Assembly: GCA_902475025.1 (NCBI GenBank)
Contig: CABRXX010000035.1
Span: forward strand, 1 to 25,465
Length of the DNA stretch: 25,465 nt
Source of the DNA: Merdiplasma sp905207905
GTDB lineage: Bacteria; Bacillota; Clostridia; Lachnospirales; Lachnospiraceae
Direction: 5' to 3'
A program made the position numbers and the translations under genes. The notes under the pieces are model-generated. The model saw nothing but the letters and a program-made list of their open reading frames with translations, had not been told where the DNA came from and did no database searches. Shown here piece after piece: positions 5,944 through 13,953 of the stretch; positions within the stretch are counted from its first letter, which is position 1, and each line of letters starts with the position of its first letter.

Positions 5944-8775
5944 ATGAAAAAATTAAAAAAGGAATTGTCAGCGCTGCTGTTTATTCTGTGCAGTTTTTGC
6001 CTGATGCTGCTGCCGGCCCAGACGGCAAGGGCAGCGCTTTTGCCCACTGCATCGGATAATCGCACTGTTTCGCTGAGAAGAAAATCAGATCTTGTGAATG
6101 TAGACAACGGATATATGCGGGTGTACTATACCGGAACATCGATTGGGGTCGAGTATTATGACTACAATTTTAAGATCACCAGCAAAAAAACGGTTGCCAT
6201 GGAACTGCCGATTTGGGGAGGATTCTATGCTGGCTCCGATGGATATTATGTTGCTGAAGGACAGAATAATATCGGAGAAAATGACGGGGCTGAGATTATC
6301 CGGGTGATCAGATACGATAAAGACTGGAGAAGAAAAGGTGCAGCTTCTATCACCGGAAACAGCCAGCTGTTTGGAGGAGAGGTACGCTATCCCTTCGATT
6401 ACGGCTGTGTGGAGTTTACGGAGCAGGGGGGAAAGCTGTATATTGTCACAGCCCATGAGGGCTATGTGGATCCTTCCGTGGGACAGGGACACCAGGGTTT
6501 TCTGATGATCTCTGTGGATAAAGCCACCATGACAGGAAAGATTGTGGACAGCGATCTCTGGCATTCTTTTGCCCAATATATTGAAAGCAAGGATTCGTAT
6601 CTGTATGTGTTGGAGCAGAGCGAAGGTTCCAGATATACGAAGCTGAGCAGATATGATACGGCAACTATGGACAAGATTTCCATTCCCGTTTTGAAGTATG
6701 GCGGTTCCAAGGATTCCGTATGGGCAATTGACTGCTATGCCAGCGTGGACGGCATGGCACTGTCTTCGAATCATGTATTGTGTCTGGGAACCTCTATTGA
6801 TCAGTCAAAGTATGATACCGCCTATTCTTCCGGTGCCGCTCACAATATTTACCTGACAGTCACACCAATGGATGATTTTTCAGAGAGTGCTACGCAAGTC
6901 AAATGGCTGACCGATTATGTGGGCAATCAGAAATCTTTTTTAGGGGCAAAGATTACCAAGATTCATGACAACCGTTTTATGATCTCCTGGGAAGAGTATG
7001 ACACAGAACAGGAGGGCGTGGTAGATGATGCCCTCTCCACCAGTGTACTTCATTATCTTTATGTGGATGGGAAGGGAAATAAACTTACGAGAGAGTATAC
7101 AGCCGCAGCCCCCATCTCGGATTGTCAGCCTATTGTAAAAGATTCAAAGGTAATCTATTACGCATCCAATTCCAATGCAGTGAATTTTTATTCCATCCAT
7201 ACAGACAACGGCGCATTAACAAAGAATACTTACCGGGTGTTGGGGGAGAATGCTACATGGAATTTTTCGAAAGGCGTGCTTACCATATCCGGAACAGGAA
7301 AAGTAACATTGCCAGAAGAAAAAGGGCGGAGACCGATTTCCACAACAGCAGGCAGCATTTCTTATTCCATAGGCAGCAGGTGGCCGGCGGGGATTGCAAA
7401 TCAGACAAAAAAAATCGTGGTGAAATCAGGGATTACTGGGATTGATGAAGAAGTATTTCGGAATTTCAACAATCTGGAAGAGGTAGTTCTGGAAAACGGG
7501 ATAAAAAGTATTGGAGAGAAAGCGTTTTATTCCTGTGAGAAATTAAGAAAAATCACCATTCCGGCCAGTGTGACACAAATCGGAAAAGATTTTCTCTGGA
7601 CAGGCTATACCTGGGTAGGAAGTTCTGGTCACGTAGTATATGCTGCGATCTATGCACCTAAAGACTCCTATGCAATCCAATATGCCAAGAAAAATGGAAT
7701 CCAGTATAAGATGGATCTTTCTAAGGCAGCTGTGAGCGGAATGAAAGCCAGCTACCGGTACACAGGGAAAGCGATCACACCCTCCGTTCAAGTAAAGCTT
7801 GGCGGCCAGACCTTAAAAAAGGGCAGGGATTATCAGATCACCTATAAAAATAATAAAAAGGTAGGTACAGCCACTGTAACCATTACCGGTCTTGGAAATT
7901 ACGGAGGAGAGATCAGAAAAACATTTAAGATCACAAAAACATCCGGAACATCTAAAAAGAATATCGGGAAATGTTCTATTAAGCGAATTGCGTCTCAAAG
8001 ATATACCGGAAAGCCCATCAAGCCGGTGATCACGATAAAAGATGGTTCTAAGACACTGAAAAACGGTACTCATTATACAGTGACCTATAAGAACAATAAA
8101 AAGGTGGGGAGCGCTTCCGTTACCATTACCGGAAAGGGAAGTTATACTGGAAGTGTGAAAAAGAGCTTTACCATCAAATATATGACTCCAGCCAAGGGTA
8201 AGACGGTAAAAGTTTCAGGGGCCTATTATAAGATCACAAAGAGCGGGGATTCTAAGACTGCGGAAGTGCAGTATGTCAAGCCCGCGGATAAAAAGAAATC
8301 AAATGTTTCCATACCGGATACTGTGAATATCAGCCATGTGACCTGTAAGGTGACTTCCATAGCTGCAAATGCGTTTCGGGATAACAAGTACATAAAGTCA
8401 GTACGCATGGGCAAATATGTGGCGGCTATAGGGGATAATGGCTTCCAAAACTGCCGGAAGCTGGGCAAGGTGACACTGGGAGGAAATGTAAAGAAGATCG
8501 GTGCAAGAGCGTTTGGAGGCTGCACAGCGCTTCGCACTCTTACCCTGCCTTCTAAGGTGACAACCATTGGCAAGCAGGCATTTTACAGTTGCAGCCGTTT
8601 GAAAACAATTGTGATCAAGAGCACAAAACTGACGTCAAAGACCGTAGGAAGCAGTGCTTTCGGCCGCATTTATGGGAAAGCTACTGTAAAGGTTCCTGCA
8701 AAACAGCTGAAATCTTATTCCAAGATGCTCAAGACTAAGGGAATGGGCGGAAAAGTAAAATTTGTCAAAGGCTAA
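5944..8775 (+). CDS. Secreted BspA-like leucine-rich-repeat protein with Ig-like modules
   Basis: A 943-aa extracellular protein. A classic signal peptide covers residues 1-31 (KK start, hydrophobic core, A-R-A cleavage region). Residues about 35-430 are rich in aromatic residues and short strand-turn units and may be a beta-propeller-like region; I cannot name a family. A 'GVLTISGTGKV' segment near 445 leads into a first LRR_5 block (490-553: 'IKSIGEKAFYSCEKLRKITIP'). Two Ig-like repeats follow (about 595-664 and 676-746), each with 'YTGK.I.P' and 'YKNNKKVG.A.VTITG'. A second LRR_5 block ends the protein (about 786-930: 'KKIGARAFGGCTALRTLTLP'). There is no LPxTG motif or C-terminal membrane anchor, so it is probably secreted or loosely wall-bound. 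It has its own promoter and stands alone. Its role is likely adhesion or binding of host or dietary ligands (inference). Confidence 0.88.
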   Translation: MKKLKKELSALLFILCSFCLMLLPAQTARAALLPTASDNRTVSLRRKSDLVNVDNGYMRVYYTGTSIGVEYYDYNFKITSKKTVAMELPIWGGFYAGSDGYYVAEGQNNIGENDGAEIIRVIRYDKDWRRKGAASITGNSQLFGGEVRYPFDYGCVEFTEQGGKLYIVTAHEGYVDPSVGQGHQGFLMISVDKATMTGKIVDSDLWHSFAQYIESKDSYLYVLEQSEGSRYTKLSRYDTATMDKISIPVLKYGGSKDSVWAIDCYASVDGMALSSNHVLCLGTSIDQSKYDTAYSSGAAHNIYLTVTPMDDFSESATQVKWLTDYVGNQKSFLGAKITKIHDNRFMISWEEYDTEQEGVVDDALSTSVLHYLYVDGKGNKLTREYTAAAPISDCQPIVKDSKVIYYASNSNAVNFYSIHTDNGALTKNTYRVLGENATWNFSKGVLTISGTGKVTLPEEKGRRPISTTAGSISYSIGSRWPAGIANQTKKIVVKSGITGIDEEVFRNFNNLEEVVLENGIKSIGEKAFYSCEKLRKITIPASVTQIGKDFLWTGYTWVGSSGHVVYAAIYAPKDSYAIQYAKKNGIQYKMDLSKAAVSGMKASYRYTGKAITPSVQVKLGGQTLKKGRDYQITYKNNKKVGTATVTITGLGNYGGEIRKTFKITKTSGTSKKNIGKCSIKRIASQRYTGKPIKPVITIKDGSKTLKNGTHYTVTYKNNKKVGSASVTITGKGSYTGSVKKSFTIKYMTPAKGKTVKVSGAYYKITKSGDSKTAEVQYVKPADKKKSNVSIPDTVNISHVTCKVTSIAANAFRDNKYIKSVRMGKYVAAIGDNGFQNCRKLGKVTLGGNVKKIGARAFGGCTALRTLTLPSKVTTIGKQAFYSCSRLKTIVIKSTKLTSKTVGSSAFGRIYGKATVKVPAKQLKSYSKMLKTKGMGGKVKFVKG
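7840..8133 (+). repeat. Tandem Ig-like module repeat within the LRR gene
   Basis: The 51-base segments 7840-7890 and 8083-8133 match at 40 of 51 positions with no gaps and encode 'TYKNNKKVG.A.VTITG' in both copies. The unit spacing is 243 bases. This points to internal duplication of one module followed by divergence. Confidence 0.75.
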
Positions 8776-8782
8776 AAGTAGG

Positions 8783-8904
8783 GGATGTTGCAAAACACCT
8801 TCGGCGGTACCCTTTCGGGTGGTTTTTCTCCGAAAACAGATATGTTTTTGGAGAAAAATACACGGAAAATCCACCGGAATTCGTATTTTGCAATATCCTT
8901 TTTT
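8783..8904 (+). terminator. Branched fold-back element acting as terminator
   Basis: An outer 13-bp stem (8783-8795 with 8886-8898, one G-U pair) ends in TTTTTT at 8899-8904. Inside it lie a second 15-bp stem (8823-8837 with 8844-8858, one G-U) and a small ACCC-TTTC-GGGT hairpin (8809-8820). As RNA it would be a multibranched structure. It begins seven bases after the LRR stop codon, so it probably ends that transcript. The terminal inverted repeat also makes it look like a miniature mobile repeat. Confidence 0.65.
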
Positions 8905-8983
8905 ACTGTATCTTAACCCGGAATGTGATAAAATAAAGATCTAGTGCTGAAACTTTAGGAGCTGCCGTTTTGGGAGTGATGGA

Positions 8984-10054
8984 ATGAAGAAAGAAGCTGT
9001 AAAAAAAGAAACTATAAGAAAGAATATTTTGATTGCTGCTGGGGTGTTTGCTCTGGCAGTGATTTGCTGTCTGGCGCTGCAAAAGCTGGGGGTGCAGGAG
9101 CAGAGCACTACAGTGTTCGTGTTTGCAGTGTTTTTGATCTCTTTGGTGACTGAGGGATATATTTACGGCGTATTGTCCGCTTTTTTAGGAATGCTGGCTG
9201 TAAACTATGCGTTTACGTATCCATACTATGAGCTGGATTTTATTATTCCGGTTAATCTGATTTCCGCCGTGATTATGATCACAGTAGCGATCCTGACGGG
9301 GACTCTGACAACGAAGCTGAAAGAGAACGAAGCGGCGAAGGCGGAGAGTGAGAAGGAACGGATGCGGGCAAATCTGCTGCGGGCCATTTCTCATGATCTG
9401 CGCACTCCTCTTACGACCATCTATGGAGCCAGTTCTGCTCTTCTTGAGAACAGGGAGGGTTTGACCAGGGAGCAGCAGGACTCGATGCTTAAGAGTATTC
9501 AGGAGGATGCGGAGTGGCTGATGCGCATGGTGGAAAATTTGCTGTCCATTACCAGACTGGATGAGGGAAGAATCAAGCTGATCAAGACACCAGTGGTTCT
9601 GGATGATCTGATTGAAACGGTGATGACAAAATTTTATGCAAGGTATCCAAAGCAGAAGGTTTCTCTGGATATTCCGGATGAGATCGTGGTAATTCCCATG
9701 GATGGGATTCTGATTGAACAGGTGCTGGGAAACATCCTGGAAAATGCCATGCTTCATGCCAGGGGAATGACATGGCTTTCCCTGAAGGTATTTACGCTGG
9801 GCAAGCAGGCGATCTTTGAGATCGCAGACAATGGATGCGGGCTTCCAAGACAGAGGCTGGATTCTCTCTTTACCGGCGGGTACACAGAGGCGCAGGAGCG
9901 TGCAGACGGAAAGAAACGAAATACAGGCATTGGACTTTCGGTTTGCGCTACGATCATTAAGGCCCATGGAGGAGAAATCAGCGGAGAGAACCGGAAAGGC
10001 GGAGGAGCCGTCTTCCGGTTCATTTTAGACAGGGAGGATGTAGATGACGAATAA
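8984..10054 (+). CDS. KdpD-like sensor histidine kinase, short form
   Basis: A 356-aa membrane sensor kinase. Four transmembrane helices (residues about 13-105) form a DUF4118-type bundle as in KdpD. A short coiled linker (107-128) leads to the HisKA domain with the H-box 'ISHDLRTPLTTIYG' (His137). The ATPase domain follows: N-box 'EQVLGNILENAMLHA', G1 'IADNGCGLP' and G2 'NTGIGLSVC'. Compared with full KdpD (about 890 aa), the N-terminal KdpD/Usp half is missing, yet the ATG has a fitting ribosome site (GGGAGTGATGGA), so it is a short form and not a truncated gene. Its coding end overlaps the response regulator by 11 bases. There is no kdpFABC in the window; the neighbouring Mrp operon is the obvious candidate target (inference). 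Confidence 0.9.
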   Translation: MKKEAVKKETIRKNILIAAGVFALAVICCLALQKLGVQEQSTTVFVFAVFLISLVTEGYIYGVLSAFLGMLAVNYAFTYPYYELDFIIPVNLISAVIMITVAILTGTLTTKLKENEAAKAESEKERMRANLLRAISHDLRTPLTTIYGASSALLENREGLTREQQDSMLKSIQEDAEWLMRMVENLLSITRLDEGRIKLIKTPVVLDDLIETVMTKFYARYPKQKVSLDIPDEIVVIPMDGILIEQVLGNILENAMLHARGMTWLSLKVFTLGKQAIFEIADNGCGLPRQRLDSLFTGGYTEAQERADGKKRNTGIGLSVCATIIKAHGGEISGENRKGGGAVFRFILDREDVDDE

Positions 10055-10757
10055 CCGATATAAAATACTTTTGGTGGAGGATGAAGCAAATATCCGTACC
10101 GTTATGACTGCAATGCTGGAAGCTGCGGATTATCAGGTGATTTTGGCAGAAACCTGCAGTCTGGCGTTGAACCTTTTTTCCTCCTATCAGCCGGATGTGG
10201 TGATTCTGGACCTTGGACTTCCGGATATGGATGGAATGCATTTTCTGGAGAAGGTACGGAAAACATCCCTCACTCCCATTATCGTGCTTTCCGCCAGAAC
10301 CAATGACCAGGATAAGGTGCAGGCCTTGGATGCAGGGGCGAATGATTATGTGACCAAACCTTTCAGCTCAGCAGAGCTTTTGGCCAGAATCCGTATGACT
10401 TTGCGAAATTATCGACACAGTGCAGAGGCAGGAAAGTTTCCGGGAGGAAAATTCCGGTTGAGGGATCTGGAGATCGACTATGATTCCAGACAGGTGTTTG
10501 TGGCAGGGCAGGAGATTAAACTGTCTCAGACGGAATACAATATTGTGGCGTTGCTCTCAGAACACTGTGGAAAAATGATGACCTACTCCTCCATTATTAA
10601 GGCGGTGTGGGGATATTCCAATGAAGGAAGTACCAAAAAACTGCAGGTAAATATGGCGAATATTCGCAGGAAGTTTAAAGTAAAGCCCGGAGAGGCCTGG
10701 TATATTGCCAATGAACTGGGAGTGGGATACCGAATGAATGGTGACAGGGAGGTATAA
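10044..10757 (+). CDS. OmpR/KdpE-family response regulator
   Basis: A 237-aa DNA-binding response regulator. The receiver domain (residues about 5-118) has the acidic pair 'VEDEAN', the phosphorylated Asp56 in 'VVILDLGLPDMDG' and the switch Lys in 'VTKPFSSAELLARIR'. The C-terminal winged helix (about 138-233) shows 'LSQTEYNIVALLSEHCGKMMT' and 'NMANIRRKF'. It starts inside the kinase gene, with AGGGAGGATG as ribosome site, which gives coupled, near-equal synthesis with its partner. It is closest by eye to KdpE. Its likely targets include the Mrp operon promoter 70 bases downstream, but I see no clear binding-site repeat there. Confidence 0.93.
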   Translation: MTNNRYKILLVEDEANIRTVMTAMLEAADYQVILAETCSLALNLFSSYQPDVVILDLGLPDMDGMHFLEKVRKTSLTPIIVLSARTNDQDKVQALDAGANDYVTKPFSSAELLARIRMTLRNYRHSAEAGKFPGGKFRLRDLEIDYDSRQVFVAGQEIKLSQTEYNIVALLSEHCGKMMTYSSIIKAVWGYSNEGSTKKLQVNMANIRRKFKVKPGEAWYIANELGVGYRMNGDREV

Positions 10758-10824
10758 AGGTCTTTGAACCGACGGCTGGAAAACGGAAGAGTAGCTGCAG
10801 GCATTGGGAGACAGAAATGTTCTA

Positions 10825-10854
10825 TTGGACAAAAGATATAAAAAGAGTTAAAAT
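10825..10854 (+). promoter_or_regulatory. Likely promoter of the Mrp operon
   Basis: TTGGAC (10825-10830) and TAAAAT (10849-10854) are 18 bases apart in the 203-base gap between the response regulator and mrpE. The sequence after it is very AT-rich (10851-10905), which suits activator binding. There is no terminator in the gap, so read-through from the two-component genes is possible. Confidence 0.5.
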
Positions 10855-10960
10855 AAAACCGATTTTCAGAAAACATTTATAAAATTAAGAAAATGATAAG
10901 ATCAATGTACAAAGGAATCTGCTCTTAGCACATTGATACAAAGGAAAGAGGAGGGAGAAT

Positions 10961-11419
10961 GTGTACCTGTTATATTTTATTTTGTGGGTGATTTTCAATG
11001 GAAATCTGACTTTGGAGATCTGCCTGTTTGGGCTGGCGGTCGCCGGTGTGATGCTGGCTTTTACCTGCAAATTCATGGATTACAGTCTGGAGAAGGAAAA
11101 GCGCATCGTGAAAAAGTATTTTAAGATCCTGCGGTATCTTTGTGTGCTGGTGTCTGAGATCGTCAAGGCGAATTTTGCGGTGATGCACATGATTCTGTCA
11201 GAGCGGGAAGAGGTGGAGCCAGTTGTGGTGAAATTTCACTCAGATATGAAAACTACCATGGGAAAGGTTTTTTTAGCCAATGCTATAACCCTGACTCCAG
11301 GAACGATTACGGTGACGCTGGAGGGCTCAGAGTATGTGGTACACTGCCTGGATGAGAGTCTGGCAGAGGGAATCGACACATCCGTGTTTGTAGATCTTCT
11401 CTCTGAACTGGAAGCGTAA
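10961..11419 (+). CDS. mrpE: Mrp antiporter subunit E (MnhE/MbhA-like)
   Basis: A 152-aa small membrane subunit of the multi-subunit Na+(K+)/H+ antiporter. Two N-terminal helices ('LLYFILWVIFNG', 'FGLAVAGVMLAFTCKFM') are followed by the conserved 'VSEIVKANFAVMHMIL' helix and a soluble domain with 'NAITLTPGTITVTLEG', the hallmark of MrpE. The start is GTG at 10961 with GAGGAGGGA before it; the ATG overlapping it at 10959 is in another frame and stops at once. It is first in a ten-gene operon. The order that follows, E-F-G-MbhD-MbhE/B-C-D, is that of the mbhA-H genes of archaeal membrane-bound hydrogenases. Confidence 0.92.
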   Translation: MYLLYFILWVIFNGNLTLEICLFGLAVAGVMLAFTCKFMDYSLEKEKRIVKKYFKILRYLCVLVSEIVKANFAVMHMILSEREEVEPVVVKFHSDMKTTMGKVFLANAITLTPGTITVTLEGSEYVVHCLDESLAEGIDTSVFVDLLSELEA

Positions 11420-11445
11420 GGAGCTACATGAGAGGAATGTATGGA

Positions 11446-11483
11446 AGGGCTGCCGCAGAGCGGAGAAATTTTGCGGCAGTCCT
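11446..11483 (+). other. Strong hairpin between mrpE and mrpF
   Basis: A 12-bp stem with one G-U pair (11446-11457 with 11472-11483) closes a 14-base loop. There is no T-run, so it is not a normal terminator. It lies in the only long gap (196 bases, 11420-11615) inside an otherwise overlapping operon. It may be a processing or mRNA-stability site that sets different levels of E and of F onwards. Confidence 0.55.
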
Positions 11484-11615
11484 CTATTGTCCTTGTTGTG
11501 GGATTGAGGCTGAAGGCAGGAATCAGATCGGAGGATTTGCGAAAGTTCCTGCATGAGAGAAGGCAAGAGAAGAACGGTTATCAGAAGAATACTTAAAAAA
11601 GAAGGAGGAAAAAGT

Positions 11616-11945
11616 ATGGGCAGAGGAGTGCCGGGCTTAGAGCAGGCTTATCACGGCCTGTTTGTGATTGCATTGATTTTTTTGGCAGTCATGGTGGTGT
11701 TGTGTCTGATACGGGCCATCATTGGTCCCAGAGTAGCAGACCGGATCGTGGCAGTGAATATGATGGGAACCATGGTTATGGTGATCATTGGTATACTGGC
11801 GCTGATGCTGGAGGAGGGATATCTGGTAGATATCTGTCTGATCTATGCGATGATCAGCTTTCTGGCAGTGATCGTGCTGACCAAGGTGTACATGGGAGTT
11901 TACCTGGAAAAGAAGGAGGAGGAACGGAAAAATGGCAGTGATTGA
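11616..11945 (+). CDS. mrpF: Mrp antiporter subunit F (MnhF/MbhB-like)
   Basis: A 109-aa subunit with three helices. The motif 'IRAIIGPRVADRIVAVNMMGT' is characteristic of MrpF, as is 'DICLIYAMISFLAVIVLTK'. I chose ATG 11616 because GAAGGAGGA lies seven bases upstream; an in-frame ATG at 11553 would add a basic, non-conserved extension without a good ribosome site. It overlaps mrpG by 14 bases. MrpF is a structural subunit near MrpA in known complexes; it has no catalytic residue of its own. Confidence 0.92.
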   Translation: MGRGVPGLEQAYHGLFVIALIFLAVMVVLCLIRAIIGPRVADRIVAVNMMGTMVMVIIGILALMLEEGYLVDICLIYAMISFLAVIVLTKVYMGVYLEKKEEERKNGSD

Positions 11946-12348
11946 GTGGATACGTTTTCTGGCCGGAGCTTTTTTGCTGCTGTTTGGCCTGGTGATATTT
12001 GCCATTGAGATGGTAGGGGTGTTTCGGTTTAAGTATGTGCTGAACCGGATGCATGCGGCTGCCATGGGAGACACGCTGGGGATCGGCTTCTCCCTGGTGG
12101 GACTGATTATCATGAGCGGGTGGAACTTTACTTCTCTGAAGCTGTTTTTGGTAGTGGTGTTTTTGTGGTTTGCTTCTCCGGCGTCCTCCCATCTGATTTC
12201 AAGACTGGAGGTCACTACAGATGAAGACCCGGAAAAACATTACAGGGTAATGGAGTTGAAGGAACTGGAAGAAAAGCTGCACAGGGATAAGCAGCAGGAG
12301 ACTTCAGAAGAGAAGCCTTGTCGGGATGATGGAAAGGGGGAGGCTTAG
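11932..12348 (+). CDS. mrpG: Mrp antiporter subunit G (MnhG/MbhC-like)
   Basis: A 138-aa subunit with three helices. 'LFAIEMVGVFRFKYVLNRMHAAA' split around the conserved 'RFxxxLxRMHAA' core, plus 'MGDTLGIGFSLVGL', identify MrpG. The helical domain ends near residue 90 ('ASPASSHLISR'); the remaining 45 residues form a hydrophilic, Glu/Lys-rich tail that may reach into the cytoplasm. The ribosome site AAGGAGGAGG lies within the end of mrpF, so translation is coupled. The stop is one base before the start of the next gene. Confidence 0.92.
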   Translation: MAVIEWIRFLAGAFLLLFGLVIFAIEMVGVFRFKYVLNRMHAAAMGDTLGIGFSLVGLIIMSGWNFTSLKLFLVVVFLWFASPASSHLISRLEVTTDEDPEKHYRVMELKELEEKLHRDKQQETSEEKPCRDDGKGEA

Positions 12349-12349
12349 G

Positions 12350-12622
12350 ATGCAGGTATTTATGAAGATACTGCTGGGATTTCTGCTGGTTTGTGCTATC
12401 TCAGTGAGCCTGTCAAAAAAGCTGCTGAATTCCATTTTGATTTTTATGTCCTACAGCTTGATTATGTCCATTATCTGGATCCTGTTGGAATCTCCGGATT
12501 TGGCGATTACAGAGGCAGCTGTGGGTGCCGGTGTTACCAGCGTGCTGTTTTTTGTCACTCTGAAAAAAATACAGGCAATGATCAAGTCTGAAAATGAGGA
12601 GGGGGAGGATAAGGATGAGTAA
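12350..12622 (+). CDS. MbhD-like subunit (DUF4040; detached MrpA C-terminal segment)
   Basis: A 90-aa protein with three helices. 'ILLESPDLAITEAAVGAGVTSVLFF' (split here as LLESPDLAITEAAVG and AGVTSVLFFV) is the DUF4040/MbhD signature; the acidic residue in 'PDLAITEAAVG' is conserved. In classical Mrp this segment is the C-terminal part of the large MrpA protein, whereas in hydrogenase-type Mbh operons it is a separate gene, as here. I chose ATG 12350, with AAAGGGGGAGG ahead, over the in-frame ATG 24 bases upstream inside mrpG. It overlaps the next gene by 8 bases. Confidence 0.88.
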   Translation: MQVFMKILLGFLLVCAISVSLSKKLLNSILIFMSYSLIMSIIWILLESPDLAITEAAVGAGVTSVLFFVTLKKIQAMIKSENEEGEDKDE

Positions 12623-13574
12623 AAAAGTGGCAGAAGAAAAATATAAAAAGACTCTTACCTACCGATTAAGACAGTGGTTGGACGGAGCGGATCTGTTTAC
12701 CGGAACGGTGGAGATGAAGCCGCAGGAGCCCTACAAGGTAGATCAGGCGGTAAGCGAGCAGCGCCATGAAGAGAAAAAACGCCTGTTAGAGCAGATCTAT
12801 GATATTGAACACAATCCGGAAATGAGGATTTTTAACAAAATCTATCGGCTCTTTGCCTTTCTTTTCTGTATTTTCCTGGTGCTGATGCTTTTGATCGCAG
12901 TGTCCAATCTGCCTACTGTGGGAAGTGCGGATCGTCCGGTGAACAATGAGGTGGCCAAACGCTATATTGAAAACGGACTTCAGGAGACGGGAGCGGTAAA
13001 TATCGTTACGGGAATGATTTTGGATTATCGTGCCTTTGATACTTTGGGAGAGTCCCATGTGCTGTTTGTGGCTACTTGTACAGTATTGATTTTGCTGCGG
13101 GAGGATAAAAAGAAAAAGGCAGAGCAAAATCAGAGCAATGACCGGCTGTATGAGCCGAAAAATGATGTGATCCTTCAGACGGTGGCCAAGATCCTGGTGC
13201 CTCCTATTGTGATTTTTGGAATTTACGTGATCCTCTGCGGTCATCTGGGACCTGGCGGTGGTTTCTCAGGAGGAGCTATTATCGGAGCCGGCCTGATTTT
13301 ATACCAGAATGCATTCGGCTTTCATAAGACAGAGCGGTTCTTTACTGCCAAGACCTATAAGGTGCTCAGTTTCAGTGCGCTGGCCTGCTATGCACTGTCA
13401 AAATGCTACTCTTTCTATACAGGGGCCAATCACCTGGAGAGCGGAATACCGCTGGGAACTCCGGGAGCCATTTTAAGCAGCGGCCTGATCTTTGTGCTGA
13501 ATATTTGTGTGGGAATCGTGGTGGCAGGAACTATGTATACCTTTTATGTCATGTTCCGAAAGGGAGGTTACTGA
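12615..13574 (+). CDS. mrpB: MbhE-MrpB fusion subunit
   Basis: A 319-aa fusion of two Mrp modules. After an N-terminal soluble stretch of about 70 residues come one helix and an MbhE-type segment (about 95-160): 'NNEVAKRYIENGLQETGAVN', then 'DYRAFDTLGE', the conserved end of MrpA. A lysine-rich loop (about 158-180) leads into the MnhB domain (about 183-319) with four helices and 'GHLGPGGGFSGGAIIGAG', the MrpB signature. I chose ATG 12615 (AGGAGGGGGAGG ahead) over an in-frame ATG 21 bases upstream. In Mbh operons these are the separate genes mbhE and mbhF. The N-terminal soluble part is not one I recognise. Confidence 0.88.
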   Translation: MSKKVAEEKYKKTLTYRLRQWLDGADLFTGTVEMKPQEPYKVDQAVSEQRHEEKKRLLEQIYDIEHNPEMRIFNKIYRLFAFLFCIFLVLMLLIAVSNLPTVGSADRPVNNEVAKRYIENGLQETGAVNIVTGMILDYRAFDTLGESHVLFVATCTVLILLREDKKKKAEQNQSNDRLYEPKNDVILQTVAKILVPPIVIFGIYVILCGHLGPGGGFSGGAIIGAGLILYQNAFGFHKTERFFTAKTYKVLSFSALACYALSKCYSFYTGANHLESGIPLGTPGAILSSGLIFVLNICVGIVVAGTMYTFYVMFRKGGY

Positions 13575-13575
13575 T

Positions 13576-13953
13576 ATGAATTTGGCGAATCTGTTTAACA
13601 ATTATGAAGAAGCAGTGGCCATGATTCTTTTTGGCATTGGGTTCTCCAACCTGCTTCTGCAGAAAAATTTGATCAAAAAGATTATTGGCCTGAATATCAT
13701 GGATACAGCTGTGTATCTGTTTCTGGCTTTGAAAGGATATATTGAGGGGAGAAAAGCTCCCATTGTGGTGAATGGAGTCCAGAGCGTGGAGGCCTATATC
13801 AACCCCATTCCCAGCGGATTGGTGCTTACGGGCATTGTGGTATCTGTGTCCGTGACAGCACTGATGCTTTCTCTCACCATCCGACTGTACCGCAGATATC
13901 ATACCCTGGATCTGGATGAGATCAGTACCCAGTTAAAGAAGGAGGGGCTGTGA
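13576..13953 (+). CDS. mrpC: Mrp antiporter subunit C (NuoK-like)
   Basis: A 125-aa NuoK/ND4L-like subunit with three helices: 'AVAMILFGIGFSNLLLQ', 'NLIKKIIGLNIMDTAVYLFL' and 'IPSGLVLTGIVVSVSVTALML'. The 'DPIPxALVLTxIVIxxx' motif of MrpC appears as 'INPIPSGLVLTGIVVS', with Asn in place of the usual Asp. I chose ATG 13576 because AAGGGAGG lies just ahead and the upstream extension would run inside mrpB. Its stop shares a base with the next start (TGATG). It forms part of the lateral proton path between the pump subunits. Confidence 0.92.
   Translation: MNLANLFNNYEEAVAMILFGIGFSNLLLQKNLIKKIIGLNIMDTAVYLFLALKGYIEGRKAPIVVNGVQSVEAYINPIPSGLVLTGIVVSVSVTALMLSLTIRLYRRYHTLDLDEISTQLKKEGL

Noticed and set aside
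8762..8944. 60-codon frame over the fold-back element
   Set aside because: It starts inside the LRR gene and consists mostly of the inverted repeat; structure explains it better than coding.
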